Of a DNA stretch of 64,000 nucleotides, positions 37,546 to 45,024 are shown one piece after another. Position 1 is the first letter of the stretch, and each line of letters begins with the position of its first letter. The notes beneath the pieces are model-generated. The model was not told the DNA's origin and did not search any database. It saw only the letters and a list, made by a program, of their open reading frames with translations. This DNA comes from Alcaligenes pakistanensis (GTDB taxonomy: Bacteria; Pseudomonadota; Gammaproteobacteria; Burkholderiales; Burkholderiaceae_B). Made by a program: the position numbers and the translations under genes. Location of the stretch: the NCBI RefSeq assembly GCF_014652815.1, contig NZ_BMZN01000001.1, positions 976,888 to 1,040,887 of the forward strand. Direction: 5' to 3'.

Positions 37546-38978
37546 GGCCACATGCTTTATCAAACAGGCTCGCCCCTGTGGCGCGTGCGCTGCGACTGGT
37601 GATCCCCAGCCTGATCCTGAGCGGTTGCGCCGTAGGGCTGGATACATCCATCCCCACCGCCTCCACTCTGGCAACAACCAATTGGAACAGCCAGTTTGCG
37701 CAGGCCCCTGAACAACGCGAGAACTGGTGGACTTTACTGCAAGACCCGCAGCTGGACTCCTTGATTACCAAGGCCCTGAATCACAATCTGGATATTGCCC
37801 AGGCACAAGCCCGCTGGCTAGCCTCCCGCGTCCTGATCGACGAGCGCCAACATGACAGACTGCCCGCGGTGACCGCCCAGGCCAGCTATAACCGTAGCGG
37901 TGCCCAATTTACAGCGGCAGATGGCTCTATTGACCACGGGATTACCGAGAACTGGCGCTTAGGTATGCAAGCCACCTGGGAGATCGACTTGTTTGGCCGC
38001 GTGGAACAATTGGCCCTCTCTGCCCAGGCACGCAGTGAGGCCAGCGCAGATCAACTGGAACTGACTCGTCAGGCCATGGTCGCAGAACTGGCGCGCCAAT
38101 ATGTGCAGGCCCAAGGCCTGCAAGGACGGCTTGCCTTGGCGCAGGACGATGTACGAAGCTGGGAGCATACCCTCCAGCTGGTCCAGGCAGGCGTATCACT
38201 GGGCCGGGAACTGCCCGAGAATCTGGACAATGCCAAGGCCGGTCTGGAGCGGGCTAAAACCCTGCTGCCGCAACTACGCAGTGACCTGGCGCTGGCTCGC
38301 CTGCGCATTCAGGTCTTGAGCGGTGGCGAAGCTGAGCCCATTGACACGCCGCTGCCCAGCGCCAAAGCACCTTTGGCTACCTCCCTGCCTTTGGGTGATG
38401 TGAATGCCATGCTGTTCAACCGGCCTGATGTCCGTGCTGCCCGACAAGAGATCCTGGCAAGCTCGCACGAGGTCGCATCAGCGACTGCCGAACTTTATCC
38501 CCGTTTGGATCTGGCTGGCTTTATTGGCTTTTTTGCCCTGCGGGGCAGCAATCTGGGCAATGCCGCACGAGCGTTCGATGTCTCGCCTGCGATGCAGTGG
38601 CCTGCCCTGCATTTAGGTCATGCCAAAGCGCGCTTGCGTGGCATGGAAGCCGTGGCTGACGAATCGCGTTTGCACTATCAGCAAGTGTTGCTACAGGCCC
38701 AGGAAGAAATTCAGGGCTCTTTGCAAAGGCTGACTCAACACCAGGAAAGCCTGCTTAGTCTGACGCGGGCGGCCTCGCATCTGGAAAATGCCCATGAGCG
38801 TGCCTTGACGCGCTATGAAGTGGGGGCGGGAGCGTATCAGCAAGTGCTGGAAAACCAGCGCAGTCTGAACCAGACTCGTCAGGAACTAGCGATGGCTGAA
38901 ACCGGTTCTTACCTGAACATGATTGCCTTGTATCAGGCCTTGGGTTGGGGAGTTGCTACGCCGAGCATGCCTGAGTAA
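37542..38978 (+). CDS. RND efflux outer-membrane factor lipoprotein
   Basis: This 478-residue TolC/OprM-type channel has a lipoprotein signal ending in 'LSGC' (about residue 28). It begins the mature part with 'NWWTLLQDPQLDSLITKALNHNLDIAQAQARWLASR' and carries the second OEP repeat near 'LFNRPDVRAARQEILASSHEVASATAELYPRLDLAGF'. It ends the SoxR-controlled operon and faces a convergent small membrane-protein gene. Confidence 0.94.
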   Translation: MRPHALSNRLAPVARALRLVIPSLILSGCAVGLDTSIPTASTLATTNWNSQFAQAPEQRENWWTLLQDPQLDSLITKALNHNLDIAQAQARWLASRVLIDERQHDRLPAVTAQASYNRSGAQFTAADGSIDHGITENWRLGMQATWEIDLFGRVEQLALSAQARSEASADQLELTRQAMVAELARQYVQAQGLQGRLALAQDDVRSWEHTLQLVQAGVSLGRELPENLDNAKAGLERAKTLLPQLRSDLALARLRIQVLSGGEAEPIDTPLPSAKAPLATSLPLGDVNAMLFNRPDVRAARQEILASSHEVASATAELYPRLDLAGFIGFFALRGSNLGNAARAFDVSPAMQWPALHLGHAKARLRGMEAVADESRLHYQQVLLQAQEEIQGSLQRLTQHQESLLSLTRAASHLENAHERALTRYEVGAGAYQQVLENQRSLNQTRQELAMAETGSYLNMIALYQALGWGVATPSMPE

Positions 38979-38980
38979 TT

Positions 38981-39412
38981 TCAAGGCTGATCGGTCTGGG
39001 GGTGGTCTGTCTCAAAGATGGGCCGCCCCTTTTCTATGCGCTCATCTGTCTGTTCAAGAAACAGGGACAAACGAGCAATCTTGCTATGCATCAGCCGGTC
39101 CAGAAACCTACCGCCGAACCACAATAAAGCACAGCCGAAAAAAGTAATCGGCAACACATACCAGCGTAGCCATACCGAGGCATCCAGAAACCAGGCAGCG
39201 GCAGTACAAAGAGAAACTACGGTGCAGGCAATCCAACTGTTGCGTCGCGCCTTGAGCAAAAACCTCTGCAAGTCCTGGTGACCACGCTCCAGAACGCCGA
39301 CTTGCTCACTAAGCTGATCCCGGTCTTTTTTCAACTGAACCCAGGCCGCGCGCTGCTCCTGGGTCACAGCTGGAGCAGCCCCAGTTTGTCCATATTGCTG
39401 AATGCTCATCAT
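38981..39412 (-). CDS. Hypothetical small membrane protein
   Basis: This 143-residue protein has a polar N-terminal region with heptad character ('KKDRDQLSEQVGVLERGHQDLQRFLLKA', about 28-55). Two adjacent membrane segments follow ('WIACTVVSLCTAAAWFL' and 'WYVLPITFFGCALLWFGG'), then a charged helical tail. I do not recognise the family. It is convergent with the efflux outer-membrane factor (2-bp gap) and stands alone, with a 197-bp gap to amiR upstream of its start. Coding is supported by length and by the coherent coiled-coil/transmembrane layout. Confidence 0.65.
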   Translation of the reverse strand: MMSIQQYGQTGAAPAVTQEQRAAWVQLKKDRDQLSEQVGVLERGHQDLQRFLLKARRNSWIACTVVSLCTAAAWFLDASVWLRWYVLPITFFGCALLWFGGRFLDRLMHSKIARLSLFLEQTDERIEKGRPIFETDHPQTDQP

Positions 39413-39609
39413 CTTTACGCTTGGCAGCAGAGTGCTCTACAAAAAAAAGCTATTGTAGATATAAAAAAAACGGGGAATGTTTCTGCCTTTACTTTCTTGC
39501 CTTGGACCGATTACCTTTTGCCAGGCAGCGGCTGCGTCTCGATTCACACACGCGATGCTTGGTATGCCTACCTGCCACCGCATCCAATCGAACCAGGAAT
39601 ACCGCCCAC

Positions 39610-40299
39610 CTAGTTCCCCGACAAAGAAGCGCGCTTCTGCCCCAGGGACAGCACTTCGCTGGCGTTCACAATAGCAATCGAAATATCTTCAATCGTGCTG
39701 CGTTTGTTCATGGCTTGCTCACGGATCAAATCGTAAGCCTGATCTTCGGAAACCTGATGGGTTCGCATCAAGATCGTCTTGGCTTGTGCCACATGACGCT
39801 GCCCCACCAGTTTGGTCTGCAGCTTGCTGATCAGGCGACGCTGCTGGCGCAGTTCCTTATGGTATTTCCGGGCCAACACGACCGTAGACAACAAACCAAA
39901 CGAGCGAATGGGCGAAGGCAAAATTGCCTGAATATTCAAATCCAGCACCGCTGACACAATCGTGGGGTTCTCATAGTTAACCACCGCAATAATCGTGGGC
40001 GCTTCCTCATCACACACCCAATCCAGGCGCAGGTGCAACAAGTCCGGTTGGACGGCCAGAAACACAAGATCTGTCCCAGAGGGCAGGTTTTGCGTGGGCG
40101 GCCAGATGGTCTGGACCGAACACCCAATACGCTGCAATTGCTGGGTCAGCAAACGGCCATCACTATCATCGGGGTGCATGACCACCATCGTTAATTGCCG
40201 TAGTTCCTTTAACTGCGGCGAGGTGGCGTGCGGAAAACGATTCCGCGCTCGCAGGGGCTTGTTTGCCGGCTCATCACCGAAGGAAGAGGAGTTGGCCAC
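39610..40299 (-). CDS. amiR: ANTAR-domain antiterminator, AmiR-like
   Basis: This 229-residue protein has a pseudo-receiver domain (about 35-150), a coiled-coil linker ('YHKELRQQRRLISKLQTKL') and a C-terminal ANTAR RNA-binding domain ('AKTILMRTHQVSEDQAYDLIREQAMNKRSTIEDISIAIVNA'). In Pseudomonas, AmiR binds the leader of the amidase mRNA and prevents termination when released from AmiC. Here it follows amiC by 3 bp. The likely target is the leader terminator upstream of amiS (42136-42182). No aliphatic amidase gene is in the window. Confidence 0.93.
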   Translation of the reverse strand: MANSSSFGDEPANKPLRARNRFPHATSPQLKELRQLTMVVMHPDDSDGRLLTQQLQRIGCSVQTIWPPTQNLPSGTDLVFLAVQPDLLHLRLDWVCDEEAPTIIAVVNYENPTIVSAVLDLNIQAILPSPIRSFGLLSTVVLARKYHKELRQQRRLISKLQTKLVGQRHVAQAKTILMRTHQVSEDQAYDLIREQAMNKRSTIEDISIAIVNASEVLSLGQKRASLSGN

Positions 40300-40302
40300 G
40301 CT

Positions 40303-41457
40303 TTATGTCTCCAAAGTATCCAGCTTGGCAGTCCAGTCGCCCAGCGAATGGGTGACCAGATACGGGTCGGGCGAGACGGGGCGCGTTGCCTGCCGCACAA
40401 TCGTAAATTCGCCATCGGCGTTAATGCGCCCAATCCGTGGGTAAAGCCAAGTGTGGTGATTATTGGGATCGACTTTGATCCGCCCCTGAGGTGCGTCGAG
40501 CTCACTGCCCAGAAGGTAAGGCAGCAAATCCCCGATCGCATCACTGGCCGATTGTCGGTACGCATTGGCAAACAAATACATCTGTGAATAGGCCGCCTCC
40601 CAACACAGGTTTGGGTGGCAGTCGGCCCCAAAGCGCTTGCGTAAACTGGCCAGGCAACGCGCATTGACATCCGACTCGATGGATTGAAAATAAGGGGCAG
40701 CCGTGAAATGCCCACAGGCAATTTCGGCACCCATTTGCGCTATTTCCGCCTCCGAGGTCGTCAGGCTGGCAATGGGCATGGTCTGCGGGTTAAAGCCAGC
40801 ATTGGCATACGCGCGATACAGGTTGGCCGTGGAATCCCCCACCACAGTAGAAAAGATAAAGTCCGGCTGCTTGTCGCGTATGTCCTGCATGATGCGGCTG
40901 TAATCGCTTTCGCTGGCATCCAGTGGCAGGTAATGCTCACCCAGCACTTTGCTGTCGGGATGCTGCATCACCAGCTCGCGCATGATGCGGTTGGACTCGT
41001 AGGGGTAGATATAGTCCGAGCCAATCATATAGACCCGCGCCCCGAAATTACTGGTCATGAAATGCGCCAGCTGCACACTGTTCTGATTAGGCGCAGCCCC
41101 GGTATAAATCACATTGCCTGAGAACTCAAAGCCTTCGTACAAGGTGGGATAGAACAGCAGCTTGTTCCACTTTTCTACAATCGGGATCACCGCCTTGCGG
41201 CTACTGGACATATAGCCGCCAAAAATCACATTGACGCGATCCTGCACAATCAACCGCTCGGCCTGTTCGGCATAGCATGAGGGCTTGGAAGCCGGGTCAT
41301 AGCAAACGGCGACCAATTCGCGTCCCAGCAGGCCTCCAGCCTCGTTGATTTCGTCAATCGCCAGTTTGGTCCCCTGCCATTGCGACTGGCCAATGGTGGA
41401 GGTCATGCCGGTTGCGGAATAAAGAACGCCGACGCGTACGGGGTCGTTGTGAGCCAA
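40303..41457 (-). CDS. amiC: Amide-sensing negative regulator, AmiC-like periplasmic-binding fold
   Basis: This protein of about 384 residues has the type I periplasmic-binding fold without a signal peptide, as in AmiC, which holds AmiR inactive until an amide binds. It resembles urea/amide-binding proteins: 'VRVGVLYSATGMTSTIGQSQWQGTKLAIDEINEAGGLLGR' and 'LFYPTLYEGFEFSGNVIYTGAAPNQNSVQLAHFM'. I chose the TTG at 41457 because AGGAG lies 7 bases upstream and the resulting N-terminus matches the family. ATG codons at 41478 and 41508 are in frame. It lies between amiS and amiR on the same strand. Confidence 0.9.
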   Translation of the reverse strand: MAHNDPVRVGVLYSATGMTSTIGQSQWQGTKLAIDEINEAGGLLGRELVAVCYDPASKPSCYAEQAERLIVQDRVNVIFGGYMSSSRKAVIPIVEKWNKLLFYPTLYEGFEFSGNVIYTGAAPNQNSVQLAHFMTSNFGARVYMIGSDYIYPYESNRIMRELVMQHPDSKVLGEHYLPLDASESDYSRIMQDIRDKQPDFIFSTVVGDSTANLYRAYANAGFNPQTMPIASLTTSEAEIAQMGAEIACGHFTAAPYFQSIESDVNARCLASLRKRFGADCHPNLCWEAAYSQMYLFANAYRQSASDAIGDLLPYLLGSELDAPQGRIKVDPNNHHTWLYPRIGRINADGEFTIVRQATRPVSPDPYLVTHSLGDWTAKLDTLET

Positions 41458-41589
41458 AGTCCATCTCCTGTCTAGCATGGTAGAGGCGCAGGTCGACAGA
41501 CCTGCCAATAAACACTACGAGCGAGCATCAGGTTACTCCAAAATACTGCATTACTCTGGCTCCCAACTGGCGTTCCATTTTGGCTTTGA

Positions 41590-42072
41590 TTACCAGGCAT
41601 CCATCAGCAACAAGGTACCGGGCAACCAGCACGTCACTGCACCAATCAAAATCGTGTACGCAGGCAAAATACGTAAGGTCTTGCCTAAGCCCAAGGCCAG
41701 GAAAAACAAGAACCACAGGCTGGACCACAAGAGCCACATGGCGATCAAACGCGGATCATTAGCCGTCCAGGCAAAAGCCAGCGCACTGATGGCCACGAAC
41801 AGGCAATACCAACCGAAACCAGCTCCTTTCAAGCCATACCACTGCACAACAGCCAGATACAGATACGTGAAAGCGAACAGCAAGCCGCCGGCAACGGCAA
41901 AGTAGTCGGCGGCTTGTTCGCCGCGCTGTAGACCCAGCAAATTAATGAATAGGGCCAGTAGCCCCACCAGCAAGTTAAAGGGGGCCAGGTCACGACTTTC
42001 GATACGTCCAGTCAAACCCACACCATTCACAATCAGCACAGCCCCAATAAAGAAAAGCGCAACACCCAACAT
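41590..42072 (-). CDS. amiS: AmiS/UreI family amide or urea channel
   Basis: This 160-residue inner-membrane protein has six to seven hydrophobic segments. It matches the AmiS/UreI family of proton-gated urea and short-amide channels ('FFIGAVLIVNGVGLTGRIESRDLAPFNLLVGLLALFINL' and 'YLYLAVVQWYGLKGAGFGWYCLFVAISALAFA'). The ATG at 42072 is preceded by GGAGG. It is the first gene of the amiS-amiC-amiR operon and has a terminator in its leader, so it is probably regulated by AmiR antitermination. Confidence 0.92.
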   Translation of the reverse strand: MLGVALFFIGAVLIVNGVGLTGRIESRDLAPFNLLVGLLALFINLLGLQRGEQAADYFAVAGGLLFAFTYLYLAVVQWYGLKGAGFGWYCLFVAISALAFAWTANDPRLIAMWLLWSSLWFLFFLALGLGKTLRILPAYTILIGAVTCWLPGTLLLMDAW

Positions 42073-42135
42073 GGCATAAGCCTCCAAAAAATAGTTCGCG
42101 ACCTAACTACGAGACCGGATTTATTTCGGGCGAAC

Positions 42136-42182
42136 AAAAAGGCCCAGACCGATTCAAGGGATGAACCAGTCTGGGCCTTTTT
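42136..42182 (-). terminator. Leader terminator upstream of amiS
   Basis: AAAAAGGCCCAGAC (42136-42149) and GTCTGGGCCTTTTT (42169-42182) form a 14-bp stem. Read on the minus strand it ends in TTTTT and lies 64 bp before the amiS start, inside its leader. With an ANTAR protein in the operon, conditional read-through is the natural explanation. Confidence 0.85.
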
Positions 42183-42195
42183 GCCCAACATCAAC

Positions 42196-42213
42196 GCTGG
42201 CAACATTGGCAGC
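42196..42213 (-). promoter_or_regulatory. Possible ANTAR-target hairpin in the amiS leader
   Basis: On the minus strand GCTG and CAGC arms enclose an imperfect stem ending in a C-G pair and the hexaloop AATGTT. This loop has A at position 1 and G at position 4, the pattern ANTAR proteins recognise. It lies just upstream of the terminator. A second upstream stem, CCGCGAT/ATCGCGG (42241-42259), is also present. One C-C mismatch weakens the fit. Confidence 0.3.
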
Positions 42214-42387
42214 AGATGTCGTTTCAATTCGGAAATGTCACCGCGATCTGAAATCGCGGTCGGTGCAATTCTTACATAGCCCGGTCTATCGTCTGTACTA
42301 GCGATTACCCTAGCGGCTGACTATTGGCGTCCTAAATATAAGTTGTGCTACAGTCTTTCATCGATTTAACGATCTGATTCTTATTCC

Positions 42388-42567
42388 ATGAACCGCCCCG
42401 CATCCTCTTTGCTAAGCACTCTGCCCCTATCGCGGGTCGCGTCGCTGCGGGCGGGCTCTCCTCCATCTGTCTTGCTGTTGACTGTCGTCGCCCCGGGCGT
42501 CGTCAATCAAGCCGCAGTCGTGTCCGACCTTGTCGTCGACACACGCGTCTACAGCGTCTGCTCCTAA
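42388..42567 (+). CDS. Possible 59-residue valine-rich leader ORF
   Basis: An ATG at 42388 opens 59 codons to a TAA at 42567, ending 86 bp before an EamA exporter. The product is rich in valine and leucine ('SVLLLTVVAPGVVNQAAVV', 12 Val in total). This is reminiscent of branched-chain leader peptides, and EamA proteins often export amino acids. There is no clear Shine-Dalgarno or following attenuator hairpin, so support is weak. Confidence 0.28.
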   Translation: MNRPASSLLSTLPLSRVASLRAGSPPSVLLLTVVAPGVVNQAAVVSDLVVDTRVYSVCS

Positions 42568-42653
42568 GACTTTCTCTTTTTTTCCTGCGCTATTGATGCG
42601 CCTGGAATGTCTTTGCAGACAAATCTAATTTATTTAGACAGATAAAGAACATC

Positions 42654-43514
42654 ATGATTTCTTCTTCTCGCGCCCAAGGGGGTGCTATTGCCTTGTTCGT
42701 GCTGCTTTGGGGCAGTGCGGGTATTTTCACGCGTGTGGGTTTAGATCATGGCTCAGTCATGGCCATGCTGATCCTGCGCTTTACCATCGCCCTGCCTATG
42801 GTGGTTCTGCTGGGTCACTTCAATGGCGGCTGGCTGCCACCGAAAGGGCAACGTTTGCTCCCGGCCATCAGTGGTTTGCTGATGATCGGGCTGTATTCGT
42901 TTTTCTATTTTGAAACCCTAGCCCAGGGGATTACGCCGGGTCTGCTGGCCACAATCTTAGGCGTCCAGCCAATTCTGACTTTGGCTTTGACAGAGCGGCG
43001 TTTTTCCCTGACCCGTGTGGCCGGTTTAGCCCTGTCTTTAACTGGTCTGATCCTGGTGGTGTATCAAAGCCTGATTGTCAGCCGTTTGTCCGTAATCGGT
43101 TTGGTCTTTGCGATTGCCGCTTTACTCAGCATTACGGTCGGCACCATTGTTCAAAAGCGTCAACCGGTAGGTGCCTTGCAGGGCATGCCTTTGCAATACG
43201 CCTTGTCTCTAAGCTTGTTTGTTCTGGTGTCTCTGGGTTTGGGACAAGAGATACGCTGGGAAAACACGCTGGGCTTTTGGGGGCCGGTGGTCTGGCTGGG
43301 TCTGGTGATTTCCGTGTTGGCCCAATTGCTGCTTTATCGCATGATCCGCAGTGGAAATCTGGTTAATGTCACCAGCCTGTTTTATCTGGTTCCTGTGGTG
43401 ACAGCCGGGTTGGACTTCCTGGTTCTGGGGAACACCTTGGCCGCTCGGGCTGGATTGGGGCTGGTGGCTATTCTGGCTGGCTTGTGGCTGACGTTACGGA
43501 AAAAAGCGACTTAA
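42654..43514 (+). CDS. EamA/DMT family transporter
   Basis: This 286-residue inner-membrane protein has ten hydrophobic segments in two EamA repeats. The first repeat starts 'ALFVLLWGSAGIFTRVGLDHGSVMAMLILRFTIALP', and the second spans about 150-280. Family members export amino acids or other metabolites, but the substrate here is unknown. The ATG at 42654 is preceded by AAAGAAC. It stands alone; a candidate structured RNA lies just downstream. Confidence 0.9.
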   Translation: MISSSRAQGGAIALFVLLWGSAGIFTRVGLDHGSVMAMLILRFTIALPMVVLLGHFNGGWLPPKGQRLLPAISGLLMIGLYSFFYFETLAQGITPGLLATILGVQPILTLALTERRFSLTRVAGLALSLTGLILVVYQSLIVSRLSVIGLVFAIAALLSITVGTIVQKRQPVGALQGMPLQYALSLSLFVLVSLGLGQEIRWENTLGFWGPVVWLGLVISVLAQLLLYRMIRSGNLVNVTSLFYLVPVVTAGLDFLVLGNTLAARAGLGLVAILAGLWLTLRKKAT

Positions 43515-43572
43515 GGTGCTTTTTTTGGTGTGGTTTAGCAGGGATAAGATCGATCCTTGAATGATGAGACTG

Positions 43573-43680
43573 GTCTCTGAGACGCCACCACTTAGGTCTC
43601 CAACGGGGCATCGGGCAGAGCACTTGCCGGTGCTCTGCATCGGCAAGTAGTCAAGTCCAAGCGGCGTCCCTCACCGAGAC
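43573..43680. ncRNA. Candidate structured RNA between the EamA gene and the oxidase operon
   Basis: The 310-bp gap holds a nested set of complementary arms: GTCTC/GAGAC (43573-43577 with 43676-43680), GACGCC/GGCGTC (43581-43586 with 43663-43668) and ACTT/AAGT (43590-43593 with 43653-43656). At the centre are two mutually exclusive hairpins, GCAGAGCAC/GTGCTCTGC (43615-43638) and ACTTGCCG/CGGCAAGT (43622-43648). On the plus strand a -10-like TAAGAT lies at 43545-43550. It matches no RNA family I recognise; it is too short for 6S and lacks the 4.5S GGAAG loops. Strand and transcription are unproven. Confidence 0.35.
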
Positions 43681-43690
43681 ACTCAACAAC

Positions 43691-43740
43691 AAAAAAAGAA
43701 CCGACATCTTCAACCCTGGGGTCGGGCGAGATATCGGTTC
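43691..43740 (-). terminator. Terminator of the cbb3-like oxidase operon
   Basis: On the minus strand GAACCGATATCT (43729-43740) pairs, with one mismatch, with AGATGTCGGTTC (43698-43709) and is followed by seven T residues (43691-43697). It lies 85 bp after the last oxidase gene. Confidence 0.8.
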
Positions 43741-43824
43741 AAAAGCCGGGGGCCTGTTCCCGGCGTGCTACCGTTTCAAAACGTGCTTCTAATTATTGAT
43801 TCCTTCCAAAGGCATCCCAGCGTC

Positions 43825-44415
43825 TTACTGCGCTGCAATCCAGCCCTGCAATTCCTGCTCCCCCTGCCAAGGCTGACTGCGATCCACACTGGCAGCGCGC
43901 GCCTGGGCAACAAGTTCGGGAGTGATAGCCTCCACATCATTGCCCCATTCATGGCGAATGAAGCTCAGCACAGCCGCCAACTCCGCATTACTGAACTGCT
44001 CCGCAAAAGCGGGCATCGCCCCCTCATACTTCTGCCCTTTCACCGTGATCGGCCCGTTAATGCCATGCAGCACCAGCTGAGTCAAAACCGCAGGCTCCCC
44101 CTTCACCCATTCCGAATCTGCCAAAGGAGGAAACACCCCCGGCAGGCCTTGTCCTGTTGCCTGATGGCAAGCCACACAAGCATTGGCATACAACTGCTTG
44201 CCATCCGCTGACGCACTGACAGGAGCAGGAGCCAACACCGCCAAGGGGCGCTGGTCTCCCAGACGCGGAGAGCTATTAGGCTGAGCCGAGACGATGTAAT
44301 ACACCGCCCAGGTCAGCAAAGCCAAAATCACCACAATCACGATGCGAGGCACCGGGTTGTATTGCTCATGAGGATCGGCATTCTCGCTTTGACGACTTTG
44401 CACTGGCTTGCTCAT
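43825..44415 (-). CDS. Membrane-anchored monohaem cytochrome c of the cbb3-like oxidase
   Basis: This 196-residue protein has one N-terminal membrane segment ('IVIVVILALLTWAVYYIVSA') and a single class I cytochrome c domain. Its haem motif is 'CVACH' and the likely axial methionine is in 'YEGAMPAFAEQFS'. It is the third gene of the operon and overlaps the second by 4 bp. Classical CcoP has two haem c domains and is longer, so this is a CcoP-like reduced subunit. It should pass electrons to the CcoO-like and CcoN-like subunits at the periplasmic face. Confidence 0.9.
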   Translation of the reverse strand: MSKPVQSRQSENADPHEQYNPVPRIVIVVILALLTWAVYYIVSAQPNSSPRLGDQRPLAVLAPAPVSASADGKQLYANACVACHQATGQGLPGVFPPLADSEWVKGEPAVLTQLVLHGINGPITVKGQKYEGAMPAFAEQFSNAELAAVLSFIRHEWGNDVEAITPELVAQARAASVDRSQPWQGEQELQGWIAAQ

Positions 44416-45020
44416 TCCTCACGCTCCACAGCATTCGCACTCAAGATCGGGTAGACGCGCTTGAGCGACTGCAAATACACCACCAGATCCAGAGCCTCTG
44501 GTAGCGCGACCACCACCTTGCCCGCAGGCGCCACATCCGGCGGCAGGCTGACAACCCGCTCATTGGGCTGCACCTGATCGGGGTCTTTGGCCTCGAACAA
44601 GAAACGGTAGGGCGGCATATTGCTACCCGGTGAGTAAGCACGCGGATCATACAAATGCCCTAAATGCCAATCCTGACTTGGCTGACGCACACCAATATTG
44701 AACAAATCAGGTCCCGTGCGCATGGTGCCCAATAAAGGTGGATCGTCGTAGTGATAATCCCCCGCTACCGAGGCGCGCCCCCAACCACGGCTGGCGTCCG
44801 CGACACCGGCCCCGGTCGTGCTGGGCTGCTGCGTATGGCAAGTAATGCAGCCATTACCGCGATACACCGCCCGGCCACGCAGTTCCTGGCTGGTATAGGG
44901 CGACAAGCCATCGGGCGCAGGCTCATCTTTCAGTTGCAAAAAGGGCACCACAATCATGGCGGCAGTCGCCAGGGACAGGGTCACCATGGACCCGACAATC
45001 AACTTCAGTTCGTTTTCCAT
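44412..45020 (-). CDS. CcoO-like monohaem cytochrome c oxidase subunit II
   Basis: This 202-residue subunit has an N-terminal membrane helix ('LIVGSMVTLSLATAAMIVVPFLQL') and a cytochrome c domain with 'CITCH'. The CcoO/FixO family phrase 'YTSQELRGRAVYRGNGCITCHTQQP' precedes 'GPDLFNIGVRQPSQDWHLGHLYDPRAYSPGSNMPPYRFLFE'. It is flanked by the CcoN-like gene (4-bp gap) and the monohaem cytochrome (4-bp overlap). A role in electron entry to the oxidase is clear by family. Confidence 0.92.
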   Translation of the reverse strand: MENELKLIVGSMVTLSLATAAMIVVPFLQLKDEPAPDGLSPYTSQELRGRAVYRGNGCITCHTQQPSTTGAGVADASRGWGRASVAGDYHYDDPPLLGTMRTGPDLFNIGVRQPSQDWHLGHLYDPRAYSPGSNMPPYRFLFEAKDPDQVQPNERVVSLPPDVAPAGKVVVALPEALDLVVYLQSLKRVYPILSANAVEREE

Positions 45021-45024
45021 GTTC

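Noticed and set aside
39003-39010. Another exact TGGTCTGT (DnfR motif)
   Set aside because: It lies inside the 3' end of a convergent small-protein gene, single copy, with no 23-bp partner and no promoter nearby; an 8-mer is expected by chance in 64 kb.
43573-43680. 6S RNA (ssrS) or 4.5S RNA
   Set aside because: The rod-like fold is suggestive, but the element is about 108 bases, too short for 6S, and it lacks the conserved 4.5S GGAAG/AGCAG loop bases.
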